Below, one piece after another: positions 31,201 to 43,400 of a DNA stretch of 64,000 nucleotides. The notes beneath the pieces were generated by a model that saw nothing but the letters and a program-made list of their open reading frames with translations, was not told where the DNA came from and did not search any database. The stretch comes from Castanea sativa. Taxonomy: Eukaryota > Streptophyta > Magnoliopsida > Fagales > Fagaceae. The position numbers were made by a program, and so were the translations under genes. Position 1 is the first letter of the stretch. Each line of letters opens with the position of its first letter. The stretch covers positions 64,511,501 through 64,575,500 of the forward strand of contig NC_134013.1 of NCBI RefSeq assembly GCF_040712315.1, read 5' to 3'.

Positions 31201-33354
31201 TTGCATATTACTATGATAATAAAATTACAATGGAGGCTCACGTTAAAGCCAACAATTGTGTGTTTAGTCCATTGGAGACCCATTTTGTCTTACTAAAAGA
31301 AAAAAAAATTTTGACCATTCCCAAAACCAACTTTTCCTTTAAAAAAAGAAGTAAAGAAAAGAAAAAACTTTGTTTCAAATCTAAATAACGTGGCTTTGCT
31401 TGCCTCAAGTTGTGAAGAAATTGAGACTTGCCCCCTTCATTGTCCTCAAAAGCAAAAATCCACCAGATCAGGTGATCTCTCACTCAATCTCTCTCTACAA
31501 GTTTTGTTTTGGCAACGTGGACGTTGAGGCTTGCCCCCATTCATGGTTCTTAAAAAACCATTAGACTGATCAAACTTTCCCTCTCGATCCCTTTCTGCAA
31601 TGTTTGGGTTGGCTAGGTGAGTCATCATGGACAGAGGTTTTGAGGTTGACTGGTTGAGCTTGAAGGAGGTGTAGATCTTGACTTCATGAGGTTGATTGAA
31701 CCTATTTAATCGGCATGGTTCTTGGTTTTACCAGCTGAATATCTGGTTGCTAGTTTAATCTGGGTTTTTTTTTTTTTTTTGGGTGTGAAACTGGATTGGA
31801 CTGATGATGAGTTCATGATTGGACTGGTTGAACTACTGGTTTGGATTTTAACTATTGTGGACCTTTATCTGTAGATCTTTGGTGATATAGAGTTTTGCCC
31901 AAAGAAGCATAGACACTGACATCACACAGGACTTGACACATGACAACATGACAGTTCTTGAAAAATTAAGGCACGGGGATACACAAATTAATTTATTGAT
32001 ATACTTATCAAAAATAAATAAATATTAATTTATTAATATTAATTTTTAGGTATTTATATATATATATATATATTTTTTTTTGGGCATAATTTATGTTTAA
32101 TTTTAGGTTTTAAAAATAATTGACAACCATTAAAATGTTTGAAAACATATCTAGATTTACTTGTAGCAGTCATTTTTCTTAGTTATTTTAGCTACAAATA
32201 ATTTAATTTAAAGTAAGAATTGGAATAGCACACCAAAAGGCTTTTATACCAAAGCTTGGAATTCTAGCTTTAGCTTAAGTGATTGTTTGGTATTACTGTA
32301 TGGAGTAGAGCTTAGATGTAGAGCTTTAACGAAAAGCTTTTTATTCTTTTGAGTGTGAAAAATCACAATGAATATTGATTTAAAATTTTGGACTTATAAA
32401 GCATGAACGCTGTATTGTATAGCATTTTCCTAAAAACTTCAAAATTCAGTTCTTCCTTGTAGAACTTTTGAGGAGGTTGAAGCTCTTTGTGGAGCTTACA
32501 AAACACTAGAAAATTGTATGTTTTCTATTGATGCCTTTGGCATGTCTTCTTATCAAGTACTAAAATGTTTGATATTAAGCATTGCTTCTTTTTACTAGAT
32601 GTATTTTTGTCTGACTAGCAGCCGGGTATTTCTTCTGTCTGAGAGCATTCATTTTGGAAATTTTCTGGTGTCACCTAAACCATCAACCTTTTCTCTGCGT
32701 AGTCATCCTTGTCTTTTATTTGTTGGCATCGCCCTTTCCTTTCATATGTGCAAAGAAAATAAAAATCTTTATGCTTGTTTAAATTAGATGCTATATATGG
32801 AAGCTGCCACTTTTATTAGCAATACCATACCATTGTGTGGTTGCTAATGTCAAGCTGTACCAACTTGATTTATGTCTAAACAATGATTACAAGATAGTCT
32901 TATACTTCATATTTACTGAAAGTTTTTCCTAGATTTATTCACATTCTAGTTTGTATGCTATCCCCTTTCTCACTTAATCAACTTCTTTTGGCAGGTGGCA
33001 GAGAGGGCTTTGTTCTTATGGAACAATGATCACATTGAGAATCTAATCAAACAGAACCGCAGAGTAATACTGCCAATTATCTTCCCATCCTTGGAGAGAA
33101 ACGCAAGAAACCACTGGAACCAGGCAGTACAGAGCTTGACACTAAACGTTCGCAAGATTTTCTCTGATATTGACTCTGAGCTTTTTGACGAGTGCTTGCT
33201 CAAGTTTCAGGAAGACGAAGCACAAGAGAAAGAAATTAAGTTGAAACGCGAAGCCACTTGGAAACGCTTAGAAGAGATTGCTGCAATGAAAGCTTCAAGT
33301 AATGAACCAGTGCTTGTCTCTCCTAGAAAACCCATTCGGTCACCGTCTGGCTAG
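25213..33354 (+). CDS. PP2A 57-kDa regulatory subunit B' (B56 family), eta/theta/kappa-like
   Basis: Two coding exons, 25213-26424 and 32995-33354, join in frame to 523 residues. The variable N-terminus begins [17 protein letters not shown] and is Ser-rich. The B56 HEAT-like domain covers roughly residues 80-490, with [104 protein letters not shown] and, in exon 2, [15 protein letters not shown] and [18 protein letters not shown]' subunits select substrates for the PP2A catalytic/scaffold dimer in signalling. [26 protein letters not shown] favours the eta/theta/kappa clade. The C-terminus RSPSG lacks the SSL-type peroxisomal signal of Arabidopsis B'theta. The 6,570-bp intron is packed with repeats, and the leader carries uORFs. 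Confidence 0.94.
27271..28889. mobile_element. TIR transposon-like insertion in the B' intron, about 1.6 kb
   Basis: The left end gcccgtttggttaggttcaa and the right end (reverse complement gggtgagtttggttcagc) resemble each other, and both are followed inward by repeated caaaaagc motifs. The interior has purine-rich runs but no transposase frame. The boundaries are approximate, and a 17-base direct repeat (gcccaaaaagctcgttt type) precedes the left end. Confidence 0.45.
29944..30315. repeat. Two-copy tandem duplication (182-bp period) ending in diverged microsatellites
   Basis: Both copies start caattttaaacacttaaatt (29944 and 30126) and share gtagaatgaactttctgtgg. The first ends in a (GC)n run (about 30099-30112), the second in a (CA)n run (about 30287-30311). 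It lies in the B' intron. Confidence 0.85.
30827..31860. mobile_element. Possible old transposon in the B' intron
   Basis: The left part (ggttttaagaatcaggatgg, gttggactggtggtcaaac) is weakly mirrored at the right (gactggttgaactactgg, ttggattttaact). Inside, two ~100-bp copies beginning gag(a/g)cttgccccc (31423 and 31525) form a diverged tandem repeat. No coding frame is recognised. Confidence 0.35.
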
Positions 33355-33950
33355 AGAGAGATTCCCATGTGTGATTACAGCTTTTTGATAATTGAATTGG
33401 TATGGAGGCCATATTAAAAAAATGATTATTTAAGTAGTGAGTTATCAAGCTAGTTGCCATTAGTTCCTTGGTTGCTGACCTTCTGAATTGTTGTTTAATC
33501 AGGTGATTTGAGTCCCAAACTCAAGGATACCACTGCATGGGGTGCAGAGTAGCCCCGATTTGGTTTAACACACGTGGACTGTATATATTTGATTGGATGG
33601 AGTAAGCAAACGGGTGTTGCAAAGCGTGTTCATATTGAAGATCTAGCCTGCAAAGTAGTTGCCTATTTGCTGTTGATGTTGTTGCATGTGGGAAAAGGAA
33701 GTGCGGGAGAAAAAAAAAAAAAAGAGCTCGAATTTGACATAAATGTGCTACATGTGAATTTGGTTTAATGGAGTAGGCTCAATCTTTTGATTATTTATAT
33801 GTATCATCATACTTTGTTGCTTTTGTGAGTGTTCGTTGCTTGGCATAAAATTGTTTAAAAGATGAAAAAGTTTGTAGCTAGTAGAGCATGAAATGCTTTC
33901 CTCATTGTTCAACTTAACTTCTCTTAATGTTGTATTCTTTATGACCACAA
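33355..33950 (+). other. Probable 3'UTR of the PP2A B' gene
   Basis: The sequence follows the TAG stop at 33352-33354 and has no recognisable gene. The poly(A) site cannot be fixed from sequence alone. Confidence 0.45.
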
Positions 33951-35088
33951 CCCACCCAAATCTGTTGAGTATTGCTGTAGTTTCACATGGTATTTGTAGT
34001 TCATCTTCTTAGTACAAGGGGCCGAAGCCGGAAGCTCTGCCTGGAGGGCAATTTCTTGTGATTAAAGATATTTAAAAAGATCACAGTGAATAGGAGAGGC
34101 AGTTGGTAGACATTCTTATTTCCAATCTGAAAGAGGTTGATTTCTAGATTTATATGTGCATGTCATTTGAGTGTTTTTGGAAAATCATCTTCCATTTTGT
34201 TATGAACCTAATTTTGATATAATATTCAGAACTAAAAGTTCCATAAATAGAAAAGTATATAATTACTCTGAACAAATTTATTTGAAATATATTGATTAAA
34301 ATATACAAATACACATATCCAAGAGCAGATATCTACTTAAAATAAAGAGTAACCTAACTTAAACGCTTTTGGTTTGTCCTTAATTTTCTATTGAAAAGGA
34401 ACATAATTTTTGTAGTTACATAAAACTCAAAAGACTTTTTCTCAAAAAAAAAAAAAAAAGCTCGAACACTATATATAAAAAAAGAAAAAATAAAAGAGAA
34501 TGTTTTATGAAATATTTTTAGAGATGGTTTTTTTTTTTTTTTCTCTCTCTTTTGGACTCTTAGGCCAATTGAAATTTTGGGGCCATTTATAATTTTTAGG
34601 GATCGATCTTTAAATATTTATAAAACTATATATTACAAGAACAAAGAAAAGAAAGAAGAAATTGTGGGGACGTTAAAAAGTCCCTCCTTAAGTCCTAATG
34701 TAGGTATCTCTTCCGAGTGGGGGACAGTTGAAAGAAACTTAAAAATGTTGAGGCAAAAGTTAAAGGAAGAATTACTTATATAAAAAAAAAAAGAGTTAAA
34801 GGAAGAATTGAAACAGAATTCTACTGAAAATTTTTAAAAAATTGCTAGTGGAAAAAGAGGGGTTACATCCATAAATATTTTAAATAAGGGGATTTTGGGC
34901 TAAAAGTTTCACAAAAGAGGGCTAAACAGCCAAAATCGCCACAAATAGCGTTGTTAAAGAAATTGAAAGAAGGTTAACAAAATTGAAACAAAATTCTAAA
35001 AAAGCATAAATCAATTCAATATTATTTTTGTCAGCAAAGTATGCTGCTGAATGCTGAGTGGAGTGAACCCCTCGACCAATCTGAGATA
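33951..35088. other. Intergenic DNA, nothing recognised
   Basis: AT-rich sequence with poly-A/T runs and no supported gene or RNA. Confidence 0.5.
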
Positions 35089-35093
35089 TAATG

Positions 35094-35599
35094 TGTGAGG
35101 ACCCGAGGACCTAAGTACCCGAGGACCCGAAGAAAGAAAGGCCAACATTTAGAGTGAAAGATGAGGTCTCTCCGGGTGTGCCCGAAGATGAGGTGGCGTG
35201 GACGATAACGATATAAGGGACATGTTACAAATATCTGGATGTATTAGGCTGATTTGGAAGGTTGCATTAAATGCTTGGCAACAACCATTCTGGCCGCATT
35301 AATTAACAAGCATCACCTCTATCTGTCGCATTAATGTGGACATGACCTGAACAGTGCGGGATGCAAAGTGGAATCTTGTTCCATTGCCGACGGACAAGTG
35401 TCACGGGAAAAGGACCGCAGATTGCAAGGTGTAAGGCTACGATGAAAACAGAGAATAGTATAAATAGGAATCAAGAGACTACGAATGGAGGCTTTTTGTT
35501 GTTGAACCCTCTCTACCAAATGTATTGTATGAGGACTCTTAAATGAATAAAGCAGCAATAACGTTTGGAAGTTGATTTTATGAGTTTTTGGTCCTCACA
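35094..35599 (+). mobile_element. Solo LTR, 506 bp, with 5-bp target duplication
   Basis: The unit starts tgtgaggacc and ends ggtcctcaca, a perfect 10-bp terminal inverted repeat with TG...CA ends. Identical taatg duplications sit at 35089-35093 and 35600-35604. A TATA-like agtataaatagg (about 35458) and an AATAAA-like aatgaataaagc (about 35541) suit the U3 and R regions of an LTR. No internal retroelement sequence or second LTR is adjacent, so it is a recombination product. It is related in places (ggccgcatt, tgcattaaatg) to the LTR at 49168-49883. Confidence 0.93.
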
Positions 35600-35604
35600 T
35601 AATG

Positions 35605-38353
35605 GAAAGAAAATGAAAAGGTAAAAAAAAAAAAAAAACCTCATGCATGTTTGGAAATAGAGAGGGAAGAGAAAAGGAAAAGGGAATAATACATTTCTCT
35701 TTCTTTTGTTTTTAATGGGATCCTTTTTCCTTTGTTTTGGATTGCAACGAGAGAGGAAGTGAATATAAAATTATATATTCTTTTTTTTTTTTTACTTTTG
35801 TGCCCATATAAATGTGAAAGATAAATAAAAGTTATGGATAAATAAGTAATTTCAGGTTATAATATATTATTTACGTGGATTCCTTATCTGTTTTTAAATC
35901 ATTGTCTCTTCAAATCTGATTTTCAAAGCGGATTGCAAAACTATGGGCCCAAGGATAAATAGTTTATACCATTGTCTTTTCTTCCATGGTGTAACCAAAC
36001 AGAGGAATTACTATTTTTCCTCTCATTTTTCTTTCTCTTTCTTTCTCCTCACACCTTTCCAAACACAGAGTTAGTCGTACTCATAGAGATTAAACAATGT
36101 CAATAAAGTTGACAATTTTTTGAAAGTTAAAACCAACAACATGAGAACTCAGCTTTGATATCTATAAACTTTGCGTGTTGAATGAAGAGAAAAGAGGAAT
36201 TTTGTGTGACTATTTGTGTCGAGAGAGCTGACGAAACTGATCGGGTCACATTGTTGACAAATCTAAGCAGGCAGAATTAGATTGAGTCACATTGATTTAA
36301 ACACTGCAATTTATTGATATTTGTAAAATAACTGGTCCAAGTTTTCATTAACTCGAACTTTAATACGGTACAATAGTACATATTCTAGAAAAACATTTTT
36401 TCTTGAACTCCTACTCATTATTCAGGAATTCATGATAAGCACATCCAAAAAATCAAGCAAAAAGACAAAAAAAGAAAGAAGATGGTAGTAAAAAACAAAG
36501 GAATCTAAAGACTAATATAATGGGGCACGATGTGCAACATAATTGAGTTTCATTCATATCATTTTCCAAAGCAGAACGGTCACACAAACAAAAATCTGTA
36601 CACATAAGCTTACATAATTATATATGCATCCCCGTAATCTATGTCTTTAAACATATATTAATCATCTATTTTAGAAAAAAAATTTATGAAAAATTGAAAA
36701 ATTATTAAAAAATACTAGTTACTAATTGGATTTGAGTGTATTTAAGTACATGCGGTGGATCTATGTAAAAGTACTGAAATACAATTAAGATGGTTGTAGA
36801 AATGATTGTGTCCCTAAGAGCATTTATATAAGTTTGCGTATAATAGAAACACGTGCAAAATTTAAACAAGTTTGTCTAAAAATGATCTACAACAATTTAT
36901 ATATAATTTTATAAATTTACAAATTTGCGACAGTATCATGTAAGTTTACAGTAATACTATTAATTTTGTATTTAGTTGTTTATTATTTTTTTATAAATGA
37001 TGAAAGAAAGAGTGGAATGTGGTTATTGTGTGTACAAAAAGAAAAACAATTGAAAAAATTAAGAAAATTTAACATTTTAATGAAATGTAATATAAAATAA
37101 ATAATTTGATGTGAGGTATTTTGAAAAAAAAAAAAAAAAAAAAGTAGATTTGTACGTTAAAATAAAAAAAAATAAAAAAAATTGCTCAAAATAATGTTCT
37201 ACCATTATATATAATTCATCACGATCATTTATCACCGACATTCTCACACAAAGCTAGCATTTCAGTGCGAAGTCTTTTCATCCAAAATCACGAGGACAGT
37301 CTTATCACAAAAGCGCAACTACATCAGCAATGCATCGCGTGGTTGCAAGAATATTCACCACACATGATTACGCCTCTCTACCAGCCACCACAAATTCACA
37401 CCTGGCAAAGATAAGCTCCTCCGACCCATCACATTAACCCAAAAGATAACAAAAATCGATGCCAAACTTAAAAAAAAAAAAAAAAATAATATCCATGTGT
37501 TTGGAACGTCATAAAATAAGATTAGTGGTGAATTATGTAACTAATTTCAATAATATGTAATGTGTTTGATTCAAACAATTGTCAATTGGGAATTGTATAA
37601 TCTATTTTTAGTTTGATGATATTCTTCTTTCGATGAATTGGTATGTGTTTTTGGCAAGTTTTTTACAAAAGGTGATACAAGTACAACAAGACTTAAATAA
37701 ATAAGCAGTGTTTCTCCAAAAAAAAAAAAAAGTTTTTAATTGAATAAAAAAATAGCTTATTCACTTAAAAATACTTTTCGTCTCTCTTTTAAGTAAATTA
37801 GTTAAAACAAAAAATGCTTGAATGTGGCTTTTAGTTTTGTTAAACTTTTTTTTTTTTTTCAATATTTCAACATATACAATGGAGATGAAGAATTTGAATA
37901 TACACATTTATGTTAGAAATACTATAAGATACCAATTGAGTTATATAATTATTAACGATTTTTTGAAAGTTAGTTGAAATGTAGTTATACATATGCATAA
38001 AAAATGTAAGGTCTTAAATTTTTTTACATAAGTAAATAAATTAAAAAGTTTTTTTTTTTAATTCCTAATAAAAGCACTTTTTAATCTTGAGGATTTTTCA
38101 TTAAAGGAGTATATAAATAAGATTTGATTTATGTATATTATTAGTTAGTTACCGAAAAAATCCTTCAAAAAGTTAAACAAAATATGATTTGTTTTCGTAT
38201 TTATTTTTTAAAATATAAAATTTGATAATTATAGTAATTATTAGTAGACATTTATTATATTTGAATATGGAACTAACTAATAGGAATTTATTATTCTACT
38301 ATTTGAAGAAAATATGTGGCAATATTTTAAGAGTTTCACTAACATATGTCATT
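35605..38353. other. AT-rich intergenic DNA, nothing recognised
   Basis: No domain-bearing frame and no RNA gene was seen. Repeated A/T homopolymers occur. A minus-strand tRNA-like fragment (tagataccaattgagttata near 37930) may be a SINE relic. Confidence 0.5.
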
Positions 38354-38702
38354 AGAGCATTAGTATCCGGAGTTTCTAAAAAATATTATATTTTATCATC
38401 TTAAAAGTTAATTTATCTATTATATTATATCATTTTATAATTCATTTAACATCCTAACTTTTATTTGACTATACAACACATTAAAATAATACATCCACAC
38501 AGTAAATAATATAACCTAATACCTAAATAAAACCCAAAACCCAATAAAATATTATTTTTAAAAATTACCATCTTGCTATAGTACTATCTTAGCAGAGTTG
38601 TAAAATATTTTACAACTACCACTCCGGGTAATGGCTAATTTTTGTTGGTTGATAGTATAAAAACCATTTTGGGAGTTTTACAATCCTAGTACTAATGCTT
38701 TT
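38354..38702. mobile_element. MITE with 'agagcattagta' termini, about 350 bp
   Basis: The left end agagcattagtatccggagt matches the reverse complement of the right end (aaagcattagtactagg), and the interior is AT-rich and non-coding. The family is not determined; the target duplication is not clear. Confidence 0.6.
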
Positions 38703-39146
38703 GGGACATATATTAGTAAAATATTTAAGGAAAAATTTTATGAAAAAAATGAAAAAGTGATTAACTATTTACTGCCTTTTTAACTTTCCTAAAATGAATG
38801 ATTATTATTATTTTTTTGAGAAACAAACACACACACGCATAAGGGAGAAAGAAAGAGGTTCTAATACAAAGACACATCATAACTTCACTCAAAAGTCATG
38901 GTAAATTTTAAGGGAAGGTGAGACAAATTACGTTGCATACAACACACTTTTTTAAGTAATGTGGGACAATTACCTTTTTTTTTTTTATAGAAACAAACAT
39001 ACACATAAGGGATTTACTAACGTGTGCTCTTAGAGTATATATCAGTATACTATTTTAGAAAAATTTTTATAAAAAATTGAAAAATTAATCAATTGTTCAA
39101 CAGTTTTTTCAATTCTCCATAAAAATTTTCTCAAAATAAACTATTA

Positions 39147-39843
39147 GGTGGCGTTTGGTACGGGGTAATGTTTTAGGATTCTCAGGAATGTTTAAAGATT
39201 CCCATGTTTGGTTGCAAATTACGCCAGAATCAATCTTAATCCTTAAACCCCTCTCGATAGGAATGTGGATTCCTTTAAAACATGTGGGAATCCAGATTCC
39301 CAAACTTAAAAGAAATTGTATTTTTTATAAATTGACAATTTTAACCCTTTTTCCTTATCATTTAAGCAATTAAGATAAACTATAAAACAAATTATCAATA
39401 TCTTCTCTCTTGTCTTTATCTTTTCCCGTCAAAACAACATAAACAGGATAAATAACTCTGCTAATAGTTATTTTTGTATTATTCTTGTCATTTTGAAACG
39501 TTAGATCACAATTTTAATGAATGTGTTGCTAATTGATAGTTTATATAATGTTTTTTATCTATCTATTTAGAGTAAGATATTTTTTTAAAGGACTAATTAA
39601 TAGTTTATATATATTTTTTCATTATTTATTTAAAGGAAGATTTTTTTTTTAATGGGCAGTTTCACATTCAAATCTAAGGACGAAATGGGAAAAACAAATA
39701 ATTCATTTAAGATTAAATACACCAAACATTATCATCTCACATTCCTGGGAATCTCCCAATAAAACCAAACATAGGAATAGCTACATTCCTAGGAATGTGA
39801 TTCCTAGGAATCACATTCCTGAGAATCTAGATGCCAGGAGTAA
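39147..39843. mobile_element. Foldback transposon-like element, about 0.7 kb
   Basis: It begins ggtggcgtttggtacgggg and soon shows ggattctcaggaatg, which reappears inverted near the right side (cattcctgagaatc at about 39816). Repeated, partly palindromic gaatgtgattcctaggaatc motifs crowd the right part. The left end is convincing, the right terminus is approximate. Confidence 0.5.
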
Positions 39844-40185
39844 TGTGGATTCACTGTCCCATATTTTAATTGAAACTTTAAATATAGAATATAGAATTCA
39901 ACTAACAATAATTTATTATACCTAACTGTTAAACTTTATTTGTTGAGTTTTAAGAAATTTAAAATTCAAGTTCAGCTGGAATTCTATTTGTAAAAGAATC
40001 AAGTAATTTAAAATAAAATTCAATATATTATTTTAATTATTTTGATTATATGTTGCATGATGGGTATAAACTGCTGCTCCAAAAAAAATGAAAAACAAAA
40101 AAAAAAAACACATTGACAAAGCCAAAACAACTAAAACAAGTCACAAACAGCGTAAAGTTGCATGTATGCCCATCACGCACCTAAG

Positions 40186-40225
<40 letters not shown>

Positions 40226-40486
40226 CAACTTCACCACACCATTGAAGCAACCAGATTCAAGCAAAAAACCAATCCTCCCATTTACAAAACAAAAAGAAAA
40301 ACCCTAATCCCATGCGATTTCAAACACAAACCACCGAAATTAAACATCTTCTAATCCTAATTCGGCAATGAATTTACCGTAATTCACCAAACAAAAACCC
40401 ACACGCACCGGCACTTTTTCAAGAAAAAATCGCAGAGCGAGAGACCGCGTGTTTGTTTGTTTTTTGTTTTTGGTTGTGAACAGAAA
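39844..40486 (+). promoter_or_regulatory. Upstream/5' leader region of the carboxylesterase gene
   Basis: The region ahead of the CXE start contains a (CT)n run at about 40189-40220, which probably marks the leader or core promoter, followed by AC-rich sequence. No discrete TATA box could be assigned with confidence. Confidence 0.4.
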
Positions 40487-43400
40487 ATGCCAAGCGTAGC
40501 TGTGAAACTATACAGTGTGTTCTTCAAGTTCCTCTTGAAGCACCGGTTGCAGAATCGGATCCAATCCCCGCCCGACGAATCCAACCCGTTCGGCGTCACA
40601 TCCCGACCCGAAGAAACCGTCGCCGCAGCCAACCCTTCTTTTACAGACGGTGTCGCCACGAAAGATATCCATATCGATCCTTTCACTTCTTTAACTATTC
40701 GGATCTTCCTTCCGGACTCGGCTCTCAACCCGCCCGAACCCGATTCGAGAAGTAACAACCACAATTATCCTCCTAGACCTAAATTCCGATCCAATCATAC
40801 GAAAAGAGCCGATCCGGATCAAGGAGTCGGATCCAATCGCAGTTTTCGCCGTAATAGCTATGGTCCTCCGAACGTTACTTTGAGCCCTAGCGAAGAGCCT
40901 AGAAGGAATAGCTACGGTTCCTCCAATGACATGGAAGGTTTGAATTTGATGTCGACCTCCGCCGCCGCCGCCGCCGGAGGAGGTGCTTACAGAGGCTACT
41001 CTCCGTCGCCGGATAATTGCCGGAAACTTCCGGTTATGTTGCAATTTCACGGCGGAGGGTGGGTCAGCGGGAGTAACGATTCGGCCGCGAACGATTTGTT
41101 CTGCCGGAGGATCGCGAAGCAATGCGACGTCATCGTCGTGGCGGTTGGATACAGGCTCGCGCCGGAGAATCGGTATCCGGCGGCTTTTGAGGACGGTTTG
41201 AAGGTGTTGAATTGGTTGGGGAAGCAGGCGAATTTGGCCGAGTGTAGTAAGTCGATGGGGAACGCGAGAGGCGGAGGAGGTGGCGGCGGCGGCGGCGGCG
41301 GCCTCAACGAGTTTAAGAAGTCGCATATCGTGGACACATTCGGCGCATCGATGGTGGAGCCGTGGTTGGCGGCGCACGGAGATCCATCAAGGTTACACTT
41401 TTGATCTCTTTGTGCAATTTTATTTAGTTCTTGCATTTGGAATTGGATGCTGCATTTGTTTAGAAAATCCGATATGATTGGTGAATTTCATGTTATATGC
41501 TGCAAAAGATGATAAAATTAGATGGGATTTTGATTCATATTATTGGTTTCCTCTTCGTAATATGGTATGTAGACATTGCTACTGTAAAGTTAGGAGTGTA
41601 ATTCTGAGCTACAATGATGGGGTTCAACAATGCAGATCAATGGTTTGGTGAACATAGCTTCTAAATTTGAAATCGTAGGGTGGTAGAGCCTAGGAGTTAA
41701 AACGGTGTTGACTGTTTCTTGCGTATATTGCAAGCTTAGAATGGAGTTTATTTGAATGTGTCGATGAGCGGATTCTATTATAAAATTGTAAACAAGGCTT
41801 ACTTTTGTTTTTTAAAGGAAGAAAACCATTGACATGTCATGCCAGTGATTAAATTAGGATACCTAATCATTTAGAGAAAGGTGATGCATGTTGCGTCTGA
41901 GGTTTAGTGTTTGTGACATTGTTCTCAAGATTGTAATTGGTGGAGATGTCTCATTTGGGTCTATTACTCTATTTGGTGAGCTGGTTGTTGGTCTATCACT
42001 GGCTTAGGCTACCATGCACCAGTGGGAGTTGGCACAATTTGATATTAGTGCAGGCTTTTGTTTGTTTCTAATTTTATGAGTTTGGTTTTTAACAAGTTAG
42101 GGGGTTCAGTTCAGGAGTGGTGGTTGTTTGTTTCCATCTACATTTCTTATATTAACAAGTTAGTTTAATTTACAAATGGTAAAGCCTGAAAGAATTGCAA
42201 AGGGAATGGTAAACCCAGGCAGAATATGGAGAAAAAGAGTCATTGTTTGAGGGCCCTTTTAGGAGCCATTATTCCAGGTTTCTAACTTTTTTGTTAGATA
42301 AACACATTTTTTCTGCTTTCTATTTTTAACTTTGGGCTGGGGATGGCCTATTCCTAAGAAGGAAACCAGGCACTTAGGATTGGTTAGAAAGAACTATAGC
42401 TACCTTTTGTTATACTCGTGACTGATGCATCATGGTTTGTTGAAAGCAATTTACTGAGGATAATGTTATGTCATGCCTTCTTGTGCCTTTTGCATGAATT
42501 ATTGTGAGACAAAAAGAGAACAAACAATTGCTTATTTAGTTGAACAAATCATGTATATGAAAAACTCACAGGTCTTGTTATTTTTTGGGAAAAATATTCG
42601 CAAGGCCACTAATATATTTGAGATATCATCTTAGTTGTTATAGAATTGAGTTTGTATCCCACGATTAGTTTGATGAGATTCTTTTCTTAAACTAAGCATT
42701 ATGATGCGTATTATTCCATCATAGTAGAAGTACAACGTAATTAACACCCAAATTCAAGGTTCTGTGAAAGTGGCTATTAGGATTGAGAGTTCTCATCAGG
42801 ATATTCTATAGATGGTTTTCTGTAGGGAGATTGTCCTTGTAAGTCTTTTCTATGGTTCTTCAGTTTTTCAAATGCACGTAATTCTCTCCTTGAGTTTCAA
42901 ATATAGTTCTTATGGAATTTCAGCTTTGTCTCATTAGTAATGATATGCTAAAAATTGGAAATTGTTTATACTCCCCTTGATTCAAGATGCCCTGACATCT
43001 CCCTCTTTTTTTGGATAGGTTGAATTAACTTTAAAGCATATCAAAGATCATTGATGTTGAACTCCTTTTATCATATGTTAGTACTATACCTGTGCATTGC
43101 ATGGATTTATTAAAAATCATATGTAAAGTTTTACTGTACAATTTGTAATACTTGCATTGAACCACGTAGTGAATGCACAATGTAAGACCCAACTTTTATT
43201 ATTAAAAACATAAAAAAAGAAGAGATATTCTTGCCTTTTTTAGATATATGATGATTTTGGATTTTTTGAAGTTATTGCTTCCTTGTCTTAATCATAAACT
43301 ATATATTTGAAGAATACAGCTGCAAAACATACTTGAATTTTGTATAAGGGAGAATCACTTGAGATAGTTTGTTCATGTGTAGATGAGAGTGATTAATGTA

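Noticed and set aside
40691..41377. Long minus-strand open frame across CXE exon 1
   Set aside because: It is the complement of a GC-rich, strongly supported exon and has only low-complexity sequence; it is a shadow frame.
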